From NCBI GenBank assembly GCA_030159075.1, contig BROG01000533.1, forward strand, positions 372,001-436,000: a stretch of 64,000 nt of DNA, read 5' to 3'. The notes beneath the pieces are model-generated. The model was given only the letters and a program-made list of their open reading frames with translations, did not search any database and was not told the DNA's origin. Source of the stretch: Atrina japonica. Taxonomy: Eukaryota > Mollusca > Bivalvia > Pterioida > Pinnidae. Below, in pieces: positions 60,379 to 64,000 of the stretch. Within the stretch, counting starts at the first letter, position 1, and the number at the start of each line of letters is the position of its first letter. The translations under genes and the position numbers were made by a program.

Positions 60379-60956
60379 TGGCGGGATCCTGGGCATGCAG
60401 ACTCAAAGGTGATTAATTATGACAGCAGCCCAGTTCTAGGTTAGGTCCCACCCTTATTTACCTTGGGGGGACAGGAATTTATGTCCATTTCCGAGAAACC
60501 GGGAGGGACGCATTAGCAACTTCACTGATGTTAATCACCATCAGGGGGTTTTGTCCACCGTGGAGGAAAATTATATAATATATAATTTACCCTGGGGACG
60601 GGAGCAGATTGATAATAATATAAAAATTGATAACTCTGGGTTGTTGTAGTATCACGCCCACTCAAACCTACTTTGGGGGGCTTGAGGCCAACCCGTGCTA
60701 CCTGGGTGGTACTGATGTGCCATATATGTATTGGAGAATACAGGCGGTCAGTTCTAGGTGCTCAGGATCCTGCCAACAACCATTGCTGTGGCCTTATTAA
60801 CTCCCAATTAATGGTAATGTGAGTTTGAATTAAATATTTTGGATGGAATACGGGTTAGTTGTTGGACACTAGATCTAGTCATTTAAAATATTATGTTAAT
60901 TGAATTTTGTAATAAATAGTTAATGGAACTTGTTTTACTGTTTGTCTTGTTTTAAT
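60379..60956 (+). repeat. Ngaro split repeat B2
   Basis: 578 bp copy of B1, ending TTTTAAT at the junction with the satellite. Confidence 0.93.
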
Positions 60957-61078
60957 ATAAAAACTCCAGACAAATACTATAAACTGATTAAACCATTCAC
61001 CCCTAATGCCACATTTGGACCAGTCTAAGTCAGTGATTTACGGAATAGTCCAATGATTTTAATGATTTTTAGAAAATT
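60957..61078 (+). repeat. Satellite monomer 0, right half
   Basis: Starts ATAAAAACTCCAGACAAATA immediately after repeat B2 and runs to GAAAATTGATTG. It then departs from the monomer sequence into unrelated AT-rich DNA (61079-61498). Confidence 0.88.
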
Positions 61079-61498
61079 GATTGCAGTTATCCCCAAACTC
61101 ATTTCCAATCGTAAATGATTTGTAGAGTGGTTTTAATGTATTAATTAATGAACATTATTACTAAGCACGGTTTGTATAAGTGAAAATCTAGTATAAAAAC
61201 TGGATCGACAGTTTTAAAGATAATTTCTTTAAGTTTTATTTAATATAAGAAACTTCTTCATTGTTTTTGTTTTTATTCAGTATGAATTAAGTATATATTT
61301 AAATTTTTTAAACAAGAAGACCCAGATGCCTCAGAGAGATTTTTAATGGTTTGTTCAATCCCAACACATTCTGGAAAATGTTTTTTTATGTCTTTCTAAT
61401 ATAAATTTCCTATTAAAGTTCTTTTCACACTCACCACATTGAAAGGCCATAGTAAACACATCTCAGCGTTCAAGAAATACGCAATACGCAAAAGAAAA

Positions 61499-63297
61499 AC
61501 CTTACAGAGAAGAGTGTTGGATAACCAACATTGCTATTTAGTCCAACGGACGAGTTGTTGTCTGTGATAACTTCAACAACAAAGTGAAAGTTTACAATAC
61601 CAACAGTAAGTATTTCTACACTGTACAATGTTCTGGTAATCTTTGGGACATTACGTCCCACACTGAGATATTCACAGTTATGGTAAACAGAGAACTGCAA
61701 GCAAGTGAAAGAAATATAAAAACTCCAGACAAATACTATAAACTGATTAAACCATTCACCCCTAATGCCACATTTGGACCAGTCTAAGTCAGTGATTTAC
61801 GGAATAGTCCAATGATTTTAATGATTTTTAGAAAATTGATTGTGCTAGTAATGTTACAACACAGTCCATCACAAAGATGGCGTATGTCAGTGACTTTGAT
61901 GTTAAGTCAGACTCAGATAGAGAAGAGTGTTGGATAACCAACATTGCTATTTAGTCCAACGGACGAGTTGTTGTCTGTGATAACTTCAACAACAAAGTGA
62001 AAGTTTACAATACCAACAGTAAGTATTTCTACACTGTACAATGTTCTGGTAATCTTTGGGGGCATTACGTCCCACACTGAGATATTCACAGTTATGGTAA
62101 ACAGAGAATTGCAAGCAAGTGAAAGAAAATATAAAAACTCCAGACAAATACTATAAACTGATTAAACCATTCACCCCCTAATGCCACATTTGGACCAGTC
62201 TAAGTCAGTGATTTACGGAATAGTCCAATGATTTTAATGATTTTTAGAAAATTGATTGTGCTAGTAATGTTACAACACAGTCCATCACAAAGATGGCGTA
62301 TGTCAGTGACTTTGATGTTAAGTCAGACTCAGATAGAGAAGTGTTGGATAACCAACATTGCTTGTTAGTCCAACGGACGAGTTGTTGTCTGTGATAACTT
62401 CAACAACAAAGTGAAAGTTTACAATACCAACAGTAAGTATTTCTACACTGTACAATGTTCTGGTAATCTTTGGGGCATTACGTCCCACACTGAGATATTC
62501 ACAGTTATGGTAAACAGAGAATTGCAAGCAAGTGAAAGAAATATAAAAACTCCAGACAAATACTATAAACTGATTAAACCATTCACCCCTAATGCCACAT
62601 TTGGACCAGTCTAAGTCAGTGATTTACGGAATAGTCCAATGATTTTAATGATTTTTAGAAAATTGATTGTGCTAGTAATGTTACAACACAGTCCATCACA
62701 AAGATGGCGTATGTCAGTGACTTTGATGTTAAGTCAGACTCAGATAGAGAAGTGTTGGATAACCAACATTGCTTGTTAGTCCAACGGACGAGTTGTTTGT
62801 CTGTGATAACTTCAACAACAAAGTGAAAGTTTACAATACCAACAGTAAGTATTTCTACACTGTACAATGTTCTGGTAATCTTTGGGGCATTACGTCCCAC
62901 ACTGAGATATTCACAGTTATGGTAAACAGAGAATTGCAATAGCAAGTGAAAGAAATATAAAAACTCCAGACAAATACTATAAACTGATTAAACCATTCAC
63001 CCCTAATGCCACATTTGGGACCAGTCTAAGTCAGTGATTTACGGAATAGTCCAATGATTTTTAATGATTTTTAGAAAATTGATTGTGCTAGTAATGTTAC
63101 AACACAGTCCATCACAAAGATGTGTATGTCAGTGACATTGACTTTGATGTTAAGTCAGACTCAGATAGAGAAGTGTTGGATAACCAACATTGCTTGTTAG
63201 TCCAACGGACGAGTTGTTGTCTGTGATAACTTCAACAACAAAGTGAAAGTTTACAATACCAACAGTAAGTATTTCTACACTGTACAATGTTCTGGTA
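61499..63297 (+). repeat. ~413 bp NHL-derived satellite array
   Basis: GTTGGATAACC recurs at 61516, 61929, 62343, 62754 and 63175, giving periods of 411-421 bp. Each monomer contains a frame reading SNGRVVVCDNFNNKVKVYNT then LWGITSHTEIFTVMVNREL, preceded by the same in-frame TAG, followed by noncoding AT-rich sequence. The last monomer is cut at TGTTCTGGTA (63297) by an insert. Confidence 0.93.
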
Positions 63298-63460
63298 CCG
63301 TATTTTATGGCCTATAGGTCGGTATGGGGGATAGGTCGAATGGCCAATTTTTGGCAAAAATCCAGGATTAAGTATGAGATAGGTCGAAATGGAGGACAGG
63401 TCGATGTCGGCAGAGATGGAAACATGAATGGGAGAACACAAAAATTGCATCGTTTATGTT
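63298..63460. mobile_element. Insert interrupting the satellite
   Basis: Between TGTTCTGGTA and GTCCATCCCAAAGATGG lies about 160 bp starting CCGTATTTTATGGCCTATAG with four TAGGTCG-type phrases. It is likely a MITE or transposon end; no inverted partner seen. Confidence 0.4.
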
Positions 63461-63640
63461 TATGTCCATCCCAAAGATGGCCTATGTCAGTGACTTTGAT
63501 GTTCAGTTAGACTCAGATAGAGAAGAGTGTTGGATAACCAACATTGCTTGTTAGTCCGACGGACGAGTTGTTATCTGTAATATATAATACCAACTGTAAG
63601 CATCTCTACACTGTACATAACAGTATTAAATCTCGAAATA
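63461..63640 (+). repeat. Partial satellite monomer
   Basis: CATCCCAAAGATGGCCTATG through TAGTCCGACGGACGAGTTG. It departs after CTACACTGTACA. More diverged than the internal monomers. Confidence 0.8.
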
Positions 63641-64000
63641 TTGATCGGTATATAATAAAGATTATGACCAGCAATTTCATTAAAAGATTGAGAATGATTC
63701 TTGTCAATCCTAGGCAGTAGTCTACTCAGAATTATACTTAAGTATGCTAGCAGCACTTGAGTCTCCATACAAAATGACACATGTGGACTGTATTGAAAAT
63801 ATTCAAAGTAGAGTCACTAAGATGTTATACCTGGATTAAAGGACATGCCATATGGAGACCGCTAACAGGAACTTTAGAAATTTAGATGGTGTCATGGTCA
63901 TTAGTATACACTGGGCATCAAGTCTATGTAAAGAGCATAGTAAAATCAGGAATCTTGATCGGTTACTGGATTGGTATGTTAGAATGTTGTTGTTGAACCA

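Larger units (their letters stand above)
54514..60956 (+). mobile_element. Ngaro-like tyrosine-recombinase retrotransposon
   Basis: 6.4 kb element with split direct repeats in the order A1 (54514-54713), coding region, B1 (58934-59515), A2 (59516-59715), B2 (60379-60956). Coding order is gag with a zinc knuckle, reverse transcriptase, RNase H, tyrosine recombinase and SGNH hydrolase; this set and the split repeats define the Ngaro branch of DIRS-like elements. There is no target duplication: the flanks join into an intact satellite monomer sharing AAT with the element ends, as expected for integration of a circle by a recombinase. Several frameshifts make it non-autonomous now. Confidence 0.9.

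Overview
This is an AT-rich animal nuclear window with short exons, large repeat-filled introns, GT-AG splice sites and many transposons and satellites. The tRNA-headed SINEs ending in an ACGTTAAACAAC-type tail, a Ngaro-type retrotransposon and the repeat style point to a mollusc, most likely a bivalve; that assignment is inference.

Two host genes are recognisable, head to head. The minus-strand gene (eight internal exons, 8434 down to 2516, running off the left edge) is the axonemal dynein-associated protein DNAI7/CASC1. The plus-strand gene (14 exons, 19249-41636) is the kinesin-14 motor KIFC1 (HSET/Ncd), complete from just after its N-terminus to the stop codon. All exon phases agree in both genes. 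The first exon of each was not found and should lie in the 10.8 kb between them.

The KIFC1 introns are a museum of insertions. Intron 21290-26024 holds a 3.3 kb cassette carrying a broken coiled-coil gene between ~415 bp direct repeats. Intron 33505-37107 holds a four-layer nest: a TAA-flanked transposon containing a SINE with a 15 bp target duplication and a 9 bp-duplicating MULE-like element, which itself contains a TA-type element. The last intron holds a ~3.4 kb minisatellite.

From 42 kb to 53 kb there is repeat-rich intergenic DNA: a minisatellite that appears to grow out of a MITE end, a hAT-like transposase remnant, a 27 bp minisatellite, and a TTAA-flanked MITE.

The right end (53.3-63.7 kb) is a ~413 bp satellite whose monomer derives from an already dead NHL-repeat (TRIM-like) coding fragment. 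One monomer is split by a 6.4 kb Ngaro-like tyrosine-recombinase retrotransposon (gag, RT, RNase H, recombinase, SGNH hydrolase) with split direct repeats A1-B1-A2-B2 and no target-site duplication. The uninterrupted monomers beside it supply the empty site. This retroelement-in-satellite assembly is the most informative structure in the window. All its reading frames are broken by frameshifts, so it looks inactive.
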